Assembly (NCBI GenBank): GCA_002306975.1 | Contig: DBTI01000267.1 | Span: 1 to 30,989, forward strand | DNA: 30,989 bases | Reading direction: 5' to 3' | Source: Ruminococcaceae bacterium UBA1320 | Lineage (GTDB): Bacteria; Bacillota; Clostridia; Oscillospirales; Ethanoligenentaceae | In this document: positions 9,101 to 16,342 of the stretch, piece after piece | How the letters are laid out: the number at the start of each line of letters is the position of its first letter | Numbering within the stretch: position 1 is the stretch's first letter | Notes under the pieces: model-generated | Database searches by the model: none | The model's input: only the letters and a program-made list of their open reading frames with translations | What the model was told of the DNA's origin: nothing | Translations under genes and position numbers: made by a program

Positions 9101-9744
9101 GGGTTCTTGGTGGTGACGGATGGGCATATGATATCGGTTTCGGTGGCCTTGACCATGTACTTGCTTCAGGAGAAAACGTAAACGTTATGGTATTCGATAC
9201 AGAAATGTATTCAAATACAGGCGGACAGGTATCTAAAGCTTCTAATCTTGGTGAAGTGTGTCAGTTCGCTGCTGCCGGTAAAGATATCGGTAAGAAGAGT
9301 CTTGCTGAGATCGCTATGAGCTATGGCTACGTATATGTAGCACAGATCGCTCTTGGCGCTAACCCGGCTCAGACTGTTAAGGTTATCGCTGAAGCAGAAG
9401 CTTATAATGGCCCATCATTGATCGTTGGATATGCACCTTGTGAACTCCACGGAGTTAAGGGCGGCATGAACCACTGCCAGGATGAGATGAAGTCAGCTGT
9501 TAAGGCCGGATACTGGAATCTGTTCTCCTTCAATCCTGCGCTTAAGGCTGAAGGCAAGAATCCATTCACCTTGACATCCAAACCAGGCGATGGTACCTAT
9601 CAGTCATTCCTGAACAATGAAACACGTTACACACGTCTGCAGCGTGCATTCCCAGATCGTGCAGAGAAGCTGTTCAGCGAGTCTGAGAAGGCTGCAAATG
9701 ATCGTTATGAGCATTTGTTGAAGCTGGTAGAACTTTACAAATAA
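6199..9744 (+). CDS. nifJ: Pyruvate:ferredoxin (flavodoxin) oxidoreductase
   Basis: This homodimeric PFOR oxidises pyruvate to acetyl-CoA and CO2 and reduces ferredoxin, the likely source of low-potential electrons for the nitrogenase and nitrogenase-like enzymes in this window. ATG 6199 is chosen because AGGAGG (6185-6190) is eight bases away; the TTG at 6193 is too close. The 1181 residues show the single-chain order. There is an N-terminal pyruvate-binding domain ('GIYPITPSSPMAD') and a middle transketolase-like domain. A ferredoxin domain has two 4Fe-4S motifs, 'CIQCNNCSFVC' near residue 697 and 'CMGCGECVTVC' near 753. The TPP domain carries the proximal cluster Cys ('CAGCAET', about 820) and 'GGDGWAYDIGFGG' near 972. 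The gene is monocistronic, with its own promoter and terminator. The name porA or pfor would be equally valid. Confidence 0.97.
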   Translation: MSRSKQSMDGNTAAAHVAYAYTEVAGIYPITPSSPMADSVDQWAAAGQENIFGNKVKVVEMQSEAGAAGTVHGSLAAGALTTTFTASQGLLLMIPNMYKIAGEQLPCVFDVSARTVSSHSLNIFGDHSDVYACRQTGFAMLAETNPQEVMDLSPVAHLAALEGKVPFLNFFDGFRTSHEIQKIEKWDYADLKEMCNMDAVKAFRKHALNPERPAMRGSHENGDVFFQHREACNTVYDELPAVVEKYMAKVNEKLGTNYDLFNYYGAPDADRVIIAMGSFCDVLEEVVDYLTAAGEKVGLIKVRLYRPWVSKGLLKVLPKTVKKLAVLDRTKEPGALGDPLYLDVAATLREAGLNDIILTNGRYGLGSKDTPPSSAFAVYTELKKDAPKSRFTLGIVDDVTNLSLPEVKPAPITSAAGTVECKFWGLGGDGTVGANKNSTKIIGDHTDKYIQAYFQYDSKKTGGITISHLRFGDKPIKSPYYINQADFVACHNPSYVVKGFKMVQDVKPGVISMINCQWSDGELDSKLNAAAKKYIADNNIQLYTINAIDKAVEIGMGKRTNTILQSAFFKLAKVMPIDDAVSFMKAAAKKSYGKKGDAIVEMNYKAIDAGVDAIHKVEVPASWAKPEADAPAAEISGLPETVAMVKNLMNPIALMDGDSLPVSAFKDNADGQFELGASAYEKRGTAVLVPDWDAGKCIQCNNCSFVCSHATIRPFMLNADEVKAAPANIKLADMKPKAGEYKYTMSVTPLDCMGCGECVTVCPTKAITMVPQETQLDEQPVFDYLVANVGKKPGMPADTTVKGSQFNQPLLEFSGSCAGCAETSYARLITQLFGEHMYISNATGCSSIWGGPAATCPYTVNKDTKMGPAWANSLFEDNAEHGFGMYLGQKVLREQAIAKAEKVAASEKASAELKAAFAKFESTKENTRENTADTDVLVAELEKVAAAGCPDAKEVLEKKQYLAKKSVWVLGGDGWAYDIGFGGLDHVLASGENVNVMVFDTEMYSNTGGQVSKASNLGEVCQFAAAGKDIGKKSLAEIAMSYGYVYVAQIALGANPAQTVKVIAEAEAYNGPSLIVGYAPCELHGVKGGMNHCQDEMKSAVKAGYWNLFSFNPALKAEGKNPFTLTSKPGDGTYQSFLNNETRYTRLQRAFPDRAEKLFSESEKAANDRYEHLLKLVELYK

Positions 9745-9820
9745 TTATGTGCGAGGCATAACCGCGTAAGAGTAAGTAAGGTAAAAGCGCTTGCATGTAT
9801 TCACCTTACAAACTCGTAAA

Positions 9821-9857
9821 AAAGAGGAATCACTGTAATGTGATTCCTCTTTTTTAA
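9821..9857 (+). terminator. Intrinsic terminator of PFOR
   Basis: AAAGAGGAATCAC (9821-9833) pairs perfectly with GTGATTCCTCTTT (9840-9852) around a six-base loop, followed by a T run. Confidence 0.9.
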
Positions 9858-9881
9858 ACGAAAAGGGCTTTTTCGTAAGAA

Positions 9882-9933
9882 GGCTGTGTTGGATAAAAAT
9901 ATCGAGACACAATAAAACTAAAATGACACAGCC
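9882..9933. repeat. 52-bp segment with GGCTGTGT/ACACAGCC ends
   Basis: GGCTGTGT (9882-9889) and ACACAGCC (9926-9933) are perfect inverted ends of a 52-bp segment containing no gene. Read on the minus strand it starts GGCTGTGTCATTTTAG, reminiscent of the terminal repeats of some insertion sequences. It may be an IS-end remnant or simply a hairpin. Confidence 0.3.
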
Positions 9934-10031
9934 ACTTAAAAAGCTTTAAAGTTTCAGATGGCATTTGCCTGACCCCGTCTAATGCTTCCGGACATGGATT
10001 GGCAGAAAAAATAAACATGAAATGAGAAAAA

Positions 10032-10892
10032 ATGATTGAAGTAAAAAACTCCGCCATGACGCATGGCGGAAAATTTCACGCTGACGATGTGTTCTCAGCT
10101 GCACTACTGAAAATTGTAAACCCTGATATCAGGATCACACGCGGATTTGAAGTGCCGAAAGATTTCGATGGAATCGTTTTTGATATAGGCTGTGGAAAAT
10201 TTGATCATCATCAAGAGGGCTCTGAAGTGCGGGAAAACGGAGTGCCCTACGCGGCTTTTGGCTTATTGTGGCGCGAGTTTGGAGAGGATTTGATCATCAG
10301 CAAGGGGTGCCCGCCAGACCTTGCGGCATCGGAAGCGGTGCGCTTTGATGAAAAATTTATTCAACAGTTGGACGAAGATGACAACACAGGTTGCGGAAAT
10401 CAACTGGCAGGCATTATCGGTGCCTTCAACCCAAGCTGGGATTGTGATCAGCTTCCGGATCAATGTTTTAAAGAAGCAGTGGACTTTGCAACCGTCATTT
10501 TAAAAAAGAAATTTGATAGTATTATCAGCATACAAAAGGCAAAAGGACTGGTTGAGGCGGCTCTCGCCGAGGCAAAGGACAATATCGTAATATTGCCGAG
10601 GTTTGCTCCGTGGAAAATGGTTCTTGTACCATCTGATGCGGAATTTGTAGTTTATCCATCACAAAGAGGCGGATACAGTGCTCAGGTCATTCCAGCCGAT
10701 TCAGATACCAAAGAGGCGAAATGCGATTTCCCGGAGGAATGGGCAGGGAAGCCGAAGGATGATCTGCAAAGAATTTCAGGTGTGAGTACACTGACATTTT
10801 GCCATAAGGGTCGTTTCCTTATATCCGCAGATAGTTTAGATGATGTTATTAGAGCCTGCACATTTGCACAAAACAAACAACACGAGTCTTAA
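10032..10892 (+). CDS. MYG1 (UPF0160) family protein, DHH-like metal-dependent phosphoesterase
   Basis: This 286-residue protein carries the MYG1 signature: 'THGGKFHADDVFSAALL' (residues 10-26) and 'FDIGCGKFDHHQ' (about 50-61), the Asp/His metal site shared with DHH phosphoesterases. Eukaryotic MYG1 is reported as a 3'-5' RNA exonuclease; the role in bacteria is not settled. The length fits bacterial members. The ATG at 10032 has only a weak purine-rich stretch upstream, so the start is moderately certain. Its neighbours give no functional hint. Confidence 0.88.
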   Translation: MIEVKNSAMTHGGKFHADDVFSAALLKIVNPDIRITRGFEVPKDFDGIVFDIGCGKFDHHQEGSEVRENGVPYAAFGLLWREFGEDLIISKGCPPDLAASEAVRFDEKFIQQLDEDDNTGCGNQLAGIIGAFNPSWDCDQLPDQCFKEAVDFATVILKKKFDSIISIQKAKGLVEAALAEAKDNIVILPRFAPWKMVLVPSDAEFVVYPSQRGGYSAQVIPADSDTKEAKCDFPEEWAGKPKDDLQRISGVSTLTFCHKGRFLISADSLDDVIRACTFAQNKQHES

Positions 10893-10906
10893 ATTCCGCA
10901 ACCACA

Positions 10907-10999
10907 ATGAAATCCCATGACCGGCGCACCGCGCAAGGAGTGCTGCGTACAACTGCAGCAGGAATCAAGCCCGAGCAGGAAAAAGATAAAGAGGTGTAA
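10907..10999 (+). CDS. Possible 30-aa basic peptide
   Basis: This short frame from ATG lies 14 bp after the MYG1 gene and ends 5 bp before the next small ORF. No ribosome binding site is visible and no family is recognised. The spacing to 11005 would allow coupled translation, but coding is doubtful. Confidence 0.2.
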   Translation: MKSHDRRTAQGVLRTTAAGIKPEQEKDKEV

Positions 11000-11004
11000 A
11001 CTGA

Positions 11005-11115
11005 ATGTCATTTAAAAACCCGAATAAGCTAAAAAAAGAGAAAAATAAAAGAGTGACTTTCCCACACAAACGTGATACTGAAACAGCCCCCACGGGGAAA
11101 TCTAAAAAGAAATAA
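11005..11115 (+). CDS. Small basic protein (36 aa)
   Basis: ATG 11005 is preceded by GAGGTG (10991-10996) at eight bases, a good ribosome site. The peptide is very rich in Lys/Arg ('NKLKKEKNKR' near the start, 'KSKKK' at the end), with no hydrophobic core. It may be a nucleic-acid-binding or spore-type small protein; I do not recognise a family. Confidence 0.45.
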   Translation: MSFKNPNKLKKEKNKRVTFPHKRDTETAPTGKSKKK

Positions 11116-11129
11116 TGCCATGTCGAGCG

Positions 11130-11158
11130 TTGACGTAAAATTATATCGATTTTACGAT
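11130..11158 (+). promoter_or_regulatory. Probable promoter of the GNAT gene with palindromic spacer
   Basis: TTGACG (11130-11135), 17 bp and TACGAT (11153-11158). The arms CGTAAAA and TTTTACG of an inverted repeat overlap both boxes and could serve as an operator. Confidence 0.45.
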
Positions 11159-11187
11159 ACAAATACGATTTACGAGGAAAAAACAAG

Positions 11188-11781
11188 ATGAATTATTCCG
11201 TTCGAAGTATTCAGTTGTCTGAATTCGAAACAATCTATAATAGAATAAAGCATGATTTCGCTTCAGGGGAATATGCTCCATACGATATTTTATATCATCA
11301 GCTTCAGGATGGGGTCTTAAAAGGATTCATATTGCTTGCAGAAAATCGTGAGGTCGCCTATGCTATTTGCGCTGAAGGCGATACAAATGGCTATGTCCTC
11401 ATAAGTTTGCTGGCGGTCTATGAGGATATGCGGGGTGCCGGATTTGGAACCGTATTTCTTGAAAAATTGAAAGCAGTATATTCGAATAAAGATGGAATCA
11501 TTGTAGAAGTGGAAAAGCCTGAACATGCAACAACAAACAGAGAAAAACCGATATGTGAAAGAAGAATCCGATTCTATCAAAGGGCTGGTTTTTACGTGAT
11601 GCCTGATGTTGAATATACAATTTGGGATATACCCATGCATTTGATGGTATTGCCCTTGAAAGCTTCATCACAAACCATTAATCATGAAATCGAGCAAATA
11701 ATCTACAACATCTATCTTTCACTTATGGGTGAGCGTTATATTCATAAAATGAAAATTGAGAGATCAAGTGGAATATCTTGA
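11188..11781 (+). CDS. GNAT family N-acetyltransferase
   Basis: This 197-residue acyltransferase has the GNAT core. A beta strand 'VLISLLAVYEDMRGAGFGTVFLEKL' (about residues 71-95) carries the acetyl-CoA pyrophosphate loop (RGAGFGT). The later 'RRIRFYQRAGFYVMPDVEY' is the typical C-terminal 'FYxrxGF' motif. ACGAGG lies about a dozen bases before the ATG. The gene stands alone between its own promoter and a bidirectional terminator. The substrate cannot be predicted. Confidence 0.88.
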   Translation: MNYSVRSIQLSEFETIYNRIKHDFASGEYAPYDILYHQLQDGVLKGFILLAENREVAYAICAEGDTNGYVLISLLAVYEDMRGAGFGTVFLEKLKAVYSNKDGIIVEVEKPEHATTNREKPICERRIRFYQRAGFYVMPDVEYTIWDIPMHLMVLPLKASSQTINHEIEQIIYNIYLSLMGERYIHKMKIERSSGIS

Positions 11782-11782
11782 A

Positions 11783-11827
11783 AAAACAAAACGACTATAG
11801 CCGGAAAGGCGATAGTCGTTTTGTTTT
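11783..11827. terminator. Bidirectional terminator between GNAT gene and nitrogenase-like operon
   Basis: A 16-bp perfect stem (11783-11798 with 11812-11827), flanked by A runs on the left and T runs on the right, has an internal GCC/GGC extension. It terminates the GNAT gene on plus and the importer permease on minus, overlapping the latter's stop codon. Confidence 0.9.
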
Positions 11828-12764
11828 ATACGGTTTTCCACTTAATTGTCTTATTCTCAATGACCGTCAGCAAGCTGTTCAAAATTGTGATAACGACACC
11901 GACTAAAATGATTCCGGCAAGGACGCTGGTGTAGTCCGCGTAATCGGAATATTTTTTTATAAAGAAACCCAATCCCGACTCGGCACCGATCATCTCTGCC
12001 ATCATAAGAATCATAAACGTCACAGACAATTGCACTCTCAAACCGCCCACTATACCCGGTATCGAGTACGGAAGAATTACGCTCAGAAGCATTGTCGGCG
12101 TGTTGACACCCATGGCTCTTGCCGAATCGATTATTCTTCTGTCCATGGAGCCCACATTGTTAATCATACTCATGAATATCGGCCAGAACAGTCCGAAAGC
12201 GATGACGGCAATGGAAGCACTGCTGAATGTTGGAAGCAGCGCAATCAGATACGGCGTGTAGATCGTCGGGGGAATGGGGCTTAAGACCTTCGCGACAGGG
12301 TACAGGTCATTATTAAGCCTTTTGTTCCAGCCGACAAAGAGCCCAAGCAAATTGCCCAGCACCAGAGCTATACCCATTCCGACAAGCAATAGATACATAG
12401 AACTGAATATACCTTTGAACATCAGTTCGCGCTCTGTGTAAAATACATTAAATACATCCTCAGGCGCGGGGAAAAGCACTTTTAGCGCGATATTGAATGT
12501 CTTTGTAACAAGCTCCCAGATAATCAGAAATAGGTAGGCAACCGTGGTTATGTCCTTTACCTGCTTTTTTTCACGGTGTCTGCCGGTTTGATAAATATAG
12601 TACAGCCATAAAGCCGTTGCGACTACGATAAAACAAACCGGGCTTTGTACCACTCTCTTGCCTGGCAGATAAACTAACGCCATCAGGGCAAGGTAAAGCA
12701 GCGTGACAAGCGATACAAGGCTTCCCAGAAAATGAAACTTTTTTTGCCGCTCATTTGGCTTCAT
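11826..12764 (-). CDS. ABC transporter permease, SsuC/TauC family
   Basis: This is an integral membrane subunit of a nitrate/sulfonate/taurine-type importer. The EAA loop 'DSARAMGVNTPTMLLSVILPYSIPGIVGG' (about residues 213-241) is the docking site for the ATPase. At 312 residues it is longer than the usual 250-270, because of an N-terminal extension with two extra hydrophobic segments (about 12-35 and 42-60). It overlaps the ATPase gene by 4 bp (ATGA) and is the last gene of the operon, ending at the bidirectional terminator. The substrate is probably a small organosulfur compound given cysK upstream; that is inference. Confidence 0.9.
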   Translation of the reverse strand: MKPNERQKKFHFLGSLVSLVTLLYLALMALVYLPGKRVVQSPVCFIVVATALWLYYIYQTGRHREKKQVKDITTVAYLFLIIWELVTKTFNIALKVLFPAPEDVFNVFYTERELMFKGIFSSMYLLLVGMGIALVLGNLLGLFVGWNKRLNNDLYPVAKVLSPIPPTIYTPYLIALLPTFSSASIAVIAFGLFWPIFMSMINNVGSMDRRIIDSARAMGVNTPTMLLSVILPYSIPGIVGGLRVQLSVTFMILMMAEMIGAESGLGFFIKKYSDYADYTSVLAGIILVGVVITILNSLLTVIENKTIKWKTV

Positions 12765-13579
12765 AACACGACCTCCTCGCCGCCGATCCGATTCCCGACA
12801 TCCTGATAGAAAAGGTTCATGAGACGGGTCCGGATCTCCGAATATCTTGGCGAGCTGATAATCTCTTCTCTTGAAAGTTCCGATGGAAAATCAACTGTGA
12901 TTTCCTCTTTGACCCTTTTCGGTTCCATAAAAACAATTCTGTCCGCAAGAATGATCGCCTCGTCGATGTCATGGGTCACAAACACTGCTGCTTTACGGTT
13001 TTTGCGGTTTTTATGGTTTTCACCTTTTTTACAGAGCTTGATTGTCAGATCCTGCAAAGCCAGCCGGTTTTTCGGGTCAATAGCTCCAAACGGTTCATCC
13101 AGCAGCAGAATTTCGGTATCCATCGCAAGTGTTCTGGCTATGGCTACACGCTGCTGCATGCCGCCTGAAAGCTGATATGGATATTTGTCAATATAATCTT
13201 CAAGCCCGACCTGTTTTAAAAACTCCACCGCTATTTCATCGATTATTTTCTTGTCTTTGTAGAGATTCGTCTGCTTGATTCCGAACGCAACATTCTTTTT
13301 GGCGGTGAGCCAGGGAAACAGCGAGTAGTGCTGAAACACCATACCCCGGTTTGTACCTGTGCCACTCACGGGCTCGCCGTCAATGAGTACATCTCCCTGC
13401 GTCGGAAAGTTCAGACCGGCTAAAAGCGATATAAGCGTAGACTTTCCGCACCCCGATGTTCCGATGATACAGACAAACTCACCCTCTTCGATTTTTATAT
13501 TAATATTGTCAAGAGCAAGAAATGTTTTGTCCTCGTCATGAAATGCAAGAGACACGTTATTCATTTCAACCTTACTCAA
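12761..13579 (-). CDS. ABC transporter ATP-binding protein, SsuB/TauB family
   Basis: The start is set at TTG 13579, six bases after the strong site AAAGGAGGG. A longer frame from 13666 would translate through this ribosome site and the intergenic hairpin. The protein has Walker A 'GTSGCGKST', Q-loop 'VFQHYSLFPW', signature 'LSGGMQQR', Walker B 'ILLLDEPFGAID' and switch 'VTHDIDEA'. The 'HYSLFPWLTAKKNVAFG' segment is typical of the sulfonate/nitrate/taurine subfamily. It works with the adjacent lipoprotein and permease. A 93-bp gap to the lipoprotein gene holds an AT-rich inverted repeat. Confidence 0.93.
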   Translation of the reverse strand: MSKVEMNNVSLAFHDEDKTFLALDNINIKIEEGEFVCIIGTSGCGKSTLISLLAGLNFPTQGDVLIDGEPVSGTGTNRGMVFQHYSLFPWLTAKKNVAFGIKQTNLYKDKKIIDEIAVEFLKQVGLEDYIDKYPYQLSGGMQQRVAIARTLAMDTEILLLDEPFGAIDPKNRLALQDLTIKLCKKGENHKNRKNRKAAVFVTHDIDEAIILADRIVFMEPKRVKEEITVDFPSELSREEIISSPRYSEIRTRLMNLFYQDVGNRIGGEEVVL

Positions 13580-13672
13580 CTTGTTCCCTCCTTTACCGGT
13601 TGTTGAAAATAATATATTATAACAACTTAAAATATAATTGCTATCGTGCTTGGAAGCGATTCGCAAAGCTTG

Positions 13673-14773
13673 CTATTTGTCGTACTTATCGGAAAAGGCT
13701 TTAAGATTCTGATAGTCGGGATCGTTTGGGTATCTCTTCATGATATCGTTGAGAGCCTCCTTGAAAATGCCTGTGTCGATGTGGTCGTCAAGCTTGACCG
13801 CGGTGCTTGTCACGACTTTGTCTTTAACCAGATACTGATTAAAGTCATCCACCTTTTGCTTCGCGGGCGATGGATAGTATTTAGAGGCGTATTCCCCGTA
13901 AAGACCGGTCTCGACATAATCTCTGTTTTGCCCCGTCAGCTTCATCATCACCTTGATTGCGGTCTCATGGTCACTCTGAATGACTTTATACGCGCGTATC
14001 AAGCCTCTTTGATATGCGACAAAGGCCGCCCTGTTGTTTTTTAGGGATTGTGAAGTAGCGGTCTGGCGGCAGCATGGGTAACCCGGGTCAAGATCGGAGA
14101 CCTTGGTGATAACCTTTAGCCCCTGAGCTACGGCGGTTGAAACGCCGTCTGAGGTTATGTATCCGACATTGGAAGACCCTTTTGCTACGGCTTGGATTAT
14201 CGCGGTGTCATTATCCATATCGCTGACTGTTATATCCTTGTCGGGGTCGATTCCGATGTTGCGCAGATGGTCTCTTACGATAAAATCACCGGTATATGAT
14301 CTGCCGGTAGCCCATTTGACGCCCTTCCAGTTGTTCCAGTTCACGTATTTATCCGCATTTTCAGGCTGTGTTATGATAGCTCCGCCCTCCATTGCCGAAC
14401 CGCCGAAGATGGTGAAATCCGACCCCTGAGAAATAAACATGAGCTGCGCTGTAATTCCGACCGGAACGACATCCACCTTTCCAAGCTGGAGAGCGGTCAG
14501 CGCGTCGGAAGTGGTCTGCAGGGAATCAGACTCAACCGTGACACCCTCATCCTCAAAATATCCGAGCGAATAGGCAACGCTTGTCAGCGCCGCCTTAATT
14601 GACGACGGGAACCACGCCACCTTTAATGTCCCGACGTGTGGCTGTTTCGTCGCCGACGACGAGGAGACAGCGGTGCTGCCGGATACAACCACTGGCTCAG
14701 ACCCGCCGGAGCAGGCGGTCAGACCCAAAGCCATTGCTGAAATAAGTACAAGTGATATAACCCTTTTTTTCAT
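13673..14773 (-). CDS. ABC transporter substrate-binding lipoprotein, SsuA/TauA (NMT1-like) family
   Basis: The N-terminus is a lipoprotein signal: 'MKKR', a hydrophobic core, then the lipobox 'LTAC' with Cys21, followed by a Ser/Gly/Thr-rich linker to about residue 45. The mature domain begins 'VGTLKVAWFPSS' and has the periplasmic-binding type-II features of the family ('AYSLGYFEDEGVTVE', 'DALTALQLGKVDVVPVG'). It carries an unusual double Cys ('GYPCCRQTA') near residue 232. AAAGGTG precedes the ATG. Position between the nitrogenase-like D subunit and the ATPase, inside the same operon, suggests it captures the substrate that the reductase then processes. Confidence 0.9.
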   Translation of the reverse strand: MKKRVISLVLISAMALGLTACSGGSEPVVVSGSTAVSSSSATKQPHVGTLKVAWFPSSIKAALTSVAYSLGYFEDEGVTVESDSLQTTSDALTALQLGKVDVVPVGITAQLMFISQGSDFTIFGGSAMEGGAIITQPENADKYVNWNNWKGVKWATGRSYTGDFIVRDHLRNIGIDPDKDITVSDMDNDTAIIQAVAKGSSNVGYITSDGVSTAVAQGLKVITKVSDLDPGYPCCRQTATSQSLKNNRAAFVAYQRGLIRAYKVIQSDHETAIKVMMKLTGQNRDYVETGLYGEYASKYYPSPAKQKVDDFNQYLVKDKVVTSTAVKLDDHIDTGIFKEALNDIMKRYPNDPDYQNLKAFSDKYDK

Positions 14774-14791
14774 AAAAATACACCTTTCTGG

Positions 14792-16336
14792 CTATTCTTC
14801 CGTCGGATTTTTATCGACGATGTAATAATAAGGATCCTTTTGATACCAATCCTTTTTGAACGGCAGTTGTATGTTGCGGCTCAGGTTCCGTGAATAATTG
14901 GCATTTTCAAGTGTTCTGACGATCCTTCTGGTCAGATCATAAGCACCCTTGTATCCAAAGAACGAGAATCGCTGGGCAAACAGCGTGATTGAGGGGACGC
15001 CAGCTTTGTTGAGCCACACGCCGATACCGGGGTGTGATATCGCCATGTCGGGTTTGAGCTTTTGAAGCACATTTACAAGCTCCGAAGGCTGGGTTGAGAT
15101 GCTGTTTGAAACGTCTCCGATTTTATCCTCGATTTCATTGAAGAGCTTGTTGCCGAAGGAATCGTAGTTGAAATTCCGGAATCCGACGACCTCCATGCCG
15201 ATCTCATTTGCCAGAAGTCCAGTGCTGCCGATTCTGAGATAACCGCCGCTTATCAGCACTTTCTTGCCTTTTACTTTTTCCTTCAGCGGCGCAAGCGCGG
15301 TCTGGAGCTTCGCCTCTTCTTTGGCAATAAGCTTTTCCGCCTCTTTCTGCAACCCGAAAAATTCGGCTATTTCCATTATGAATTTGCTTGTCGAGGTGAT
15401 ACCGACAGGAATATTCGGCAGTATATACGGCATGTTGAATTTTTGCTTCAGAAACTCCAGAAAATACAGGTCGTGCACATGGCAGAAGCTGACGTTCAGT
15501 GCGGCCTCGGTTATTCTGCGCCACTCGTCCGGCTCTTTGAATTCGACAAATATTTGAACATTCAAGCCGAGCGCCTCAAGCAGCCGGCGAATCTCCACCT
15601 CGTCCGAAGGCCCTATCGACCACGCGTTATACAGGTTGACGGTGTGGCTCTTTTTGTATTCGTACTGCTGCAGTTTAAGCGCATAGTCCTTGTCATTTTT
15701 GCTGAACGGCAGGTAATCGACATATTCCTTTGGCTCAAAGTTGAATTTCTGCAAGATACCGTGGTAGACGACGTCGTACGCGGAGGAAAACACCTTTGCC
15801 TTGAAGCCCGGGCAGTGCAGCGGCACAAGTGTCGCCGTGACGTCGGGCTGGAGCTGGTTTATCACATCGTCGATATCGTCGCCGATGATAGCTGGCGTGC
15901 AGGATGAAAGTACGAAAATCGCCGTGGGTCTGAAACGTCTGTCCGCATCCAAAATCGTCTCTTTTAGCTTTGCCTCGCCTCCGGAGATGACGTCTGATTC
16001 CGTCAGATTTGTGGAAAACCACCTCGCCCCGGCCATCTTTACCCCTCTCGCCGCGCCATAGGCTTTAATGCTGAAGTCGATGATATGGCTCTGAGAGCCA
16101 CATCCGACCGGGCCGTGCATGATGACGACGGAGTCCTTAACTGAGAATGAAATCAGAGTGGAGACGCCCATCTGGCAGAAGGTCGCCTGCGAAAAATTCC
16201 TATCGCAGTTTAAAAGACAACCTTTTTCTGCGCAGCCCGTCAGGCGGCTGGTGCATCCGCCGTAGGCAAAACCGGTGCGACGGCTGATTTCTCTGCTCTG
16301 CGGCTCCTTCGCATTGAAATTAACATCTAAAATCAT
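14792..16336 (-). CDS. Nitrogenase-like component 1, D-type (alpha) subunit
   Basis: This 514-residue protein has the three cluster-bridging Cys expected of a D-type subunit: Cys54 ('TFCQMGV'), Cys79 ('HGPVGCGS') and Cys146 ('SSCTPAIIGDD'), matching NifD Cys62, 88 and 154. 'LNVSFCHVH' at 280-288 aligns with the NifD segment holding the cofactor ligand Cys275, giving Cys285 here. The NifD His442 region aligns near residues 450-465 ('RFSFFGYKG') with no His. An N-terminal group Cys28, 35, 40, 44 is extra. Together with the Fe protein and K-like subunit it should form a reductase with a P-cluster-like site and perhaps a catalytic iron-sulfur cofactor. The substrate is unknown; sulfur compounds are favoured by context. 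The ribosome site GGAGGTGATT overlaps the upstream stop. Confidence 0.85.
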   Translation of the reverse strand: MILDVNFNAKEPQSREISRRTGFAYGGCTSRLTGCAEKGCLLNCDRNFSQATFCQMGVSTLISFSVKDSVVIMHGPVGCGSQSHIIDFSIKAYGAARGVKMAGARWFSTNLTESDVISGGEAKLKETILDADRRFRPTAIFVLSSCTPAIIGDDIDDVINQLQPDVTATLVPLHCPGFKAKVFSSAYDVVYHGILQKFNFEPKEYVDYLPFSKNDKDYALKLQQYEYKKSHTVNLYNAWSIGPSDEVEIRRLLEALGLNVQIFVEFKEPDEWRRITEAALNVSFCHVHDLYFLEFLKQKFNMPYILPNIPVGITSTSKFIMEIAEFFGLQKEAEKLIAKEEAKLQTALAPLKEKVKGKKVLISGGYLRIGSTGLLANEIGMEVVGFRNFNYDSFGNKLFNEIEDKIGDVSNSISTQPSELVNVLQKLKPDMAISHPGIGVWLNKAGVPSITLFAQRFSFFGYKGAYDLTRRIVRTLENANYSRNLSRNIQLPFKKDWYQKDPYYYIVDKNPTEE

Positions 16337-16342
16337 ATCAAA

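Noticed and set aside
13580..13666. 29-codon N-terminal extension of the SsuB-like ATPase
   Set aside because: It runs through a strong AAAGGAGGG ribosome site placed for TTG 13579 and is not conserved in type.
15264..15907. Long plus-strand frames opposite the nitrogenase-like D subunit
   Set aside because: They lie antisense to a gene with clear conserved motifs and have no ribosome sites; they are shadows of its codon bias.
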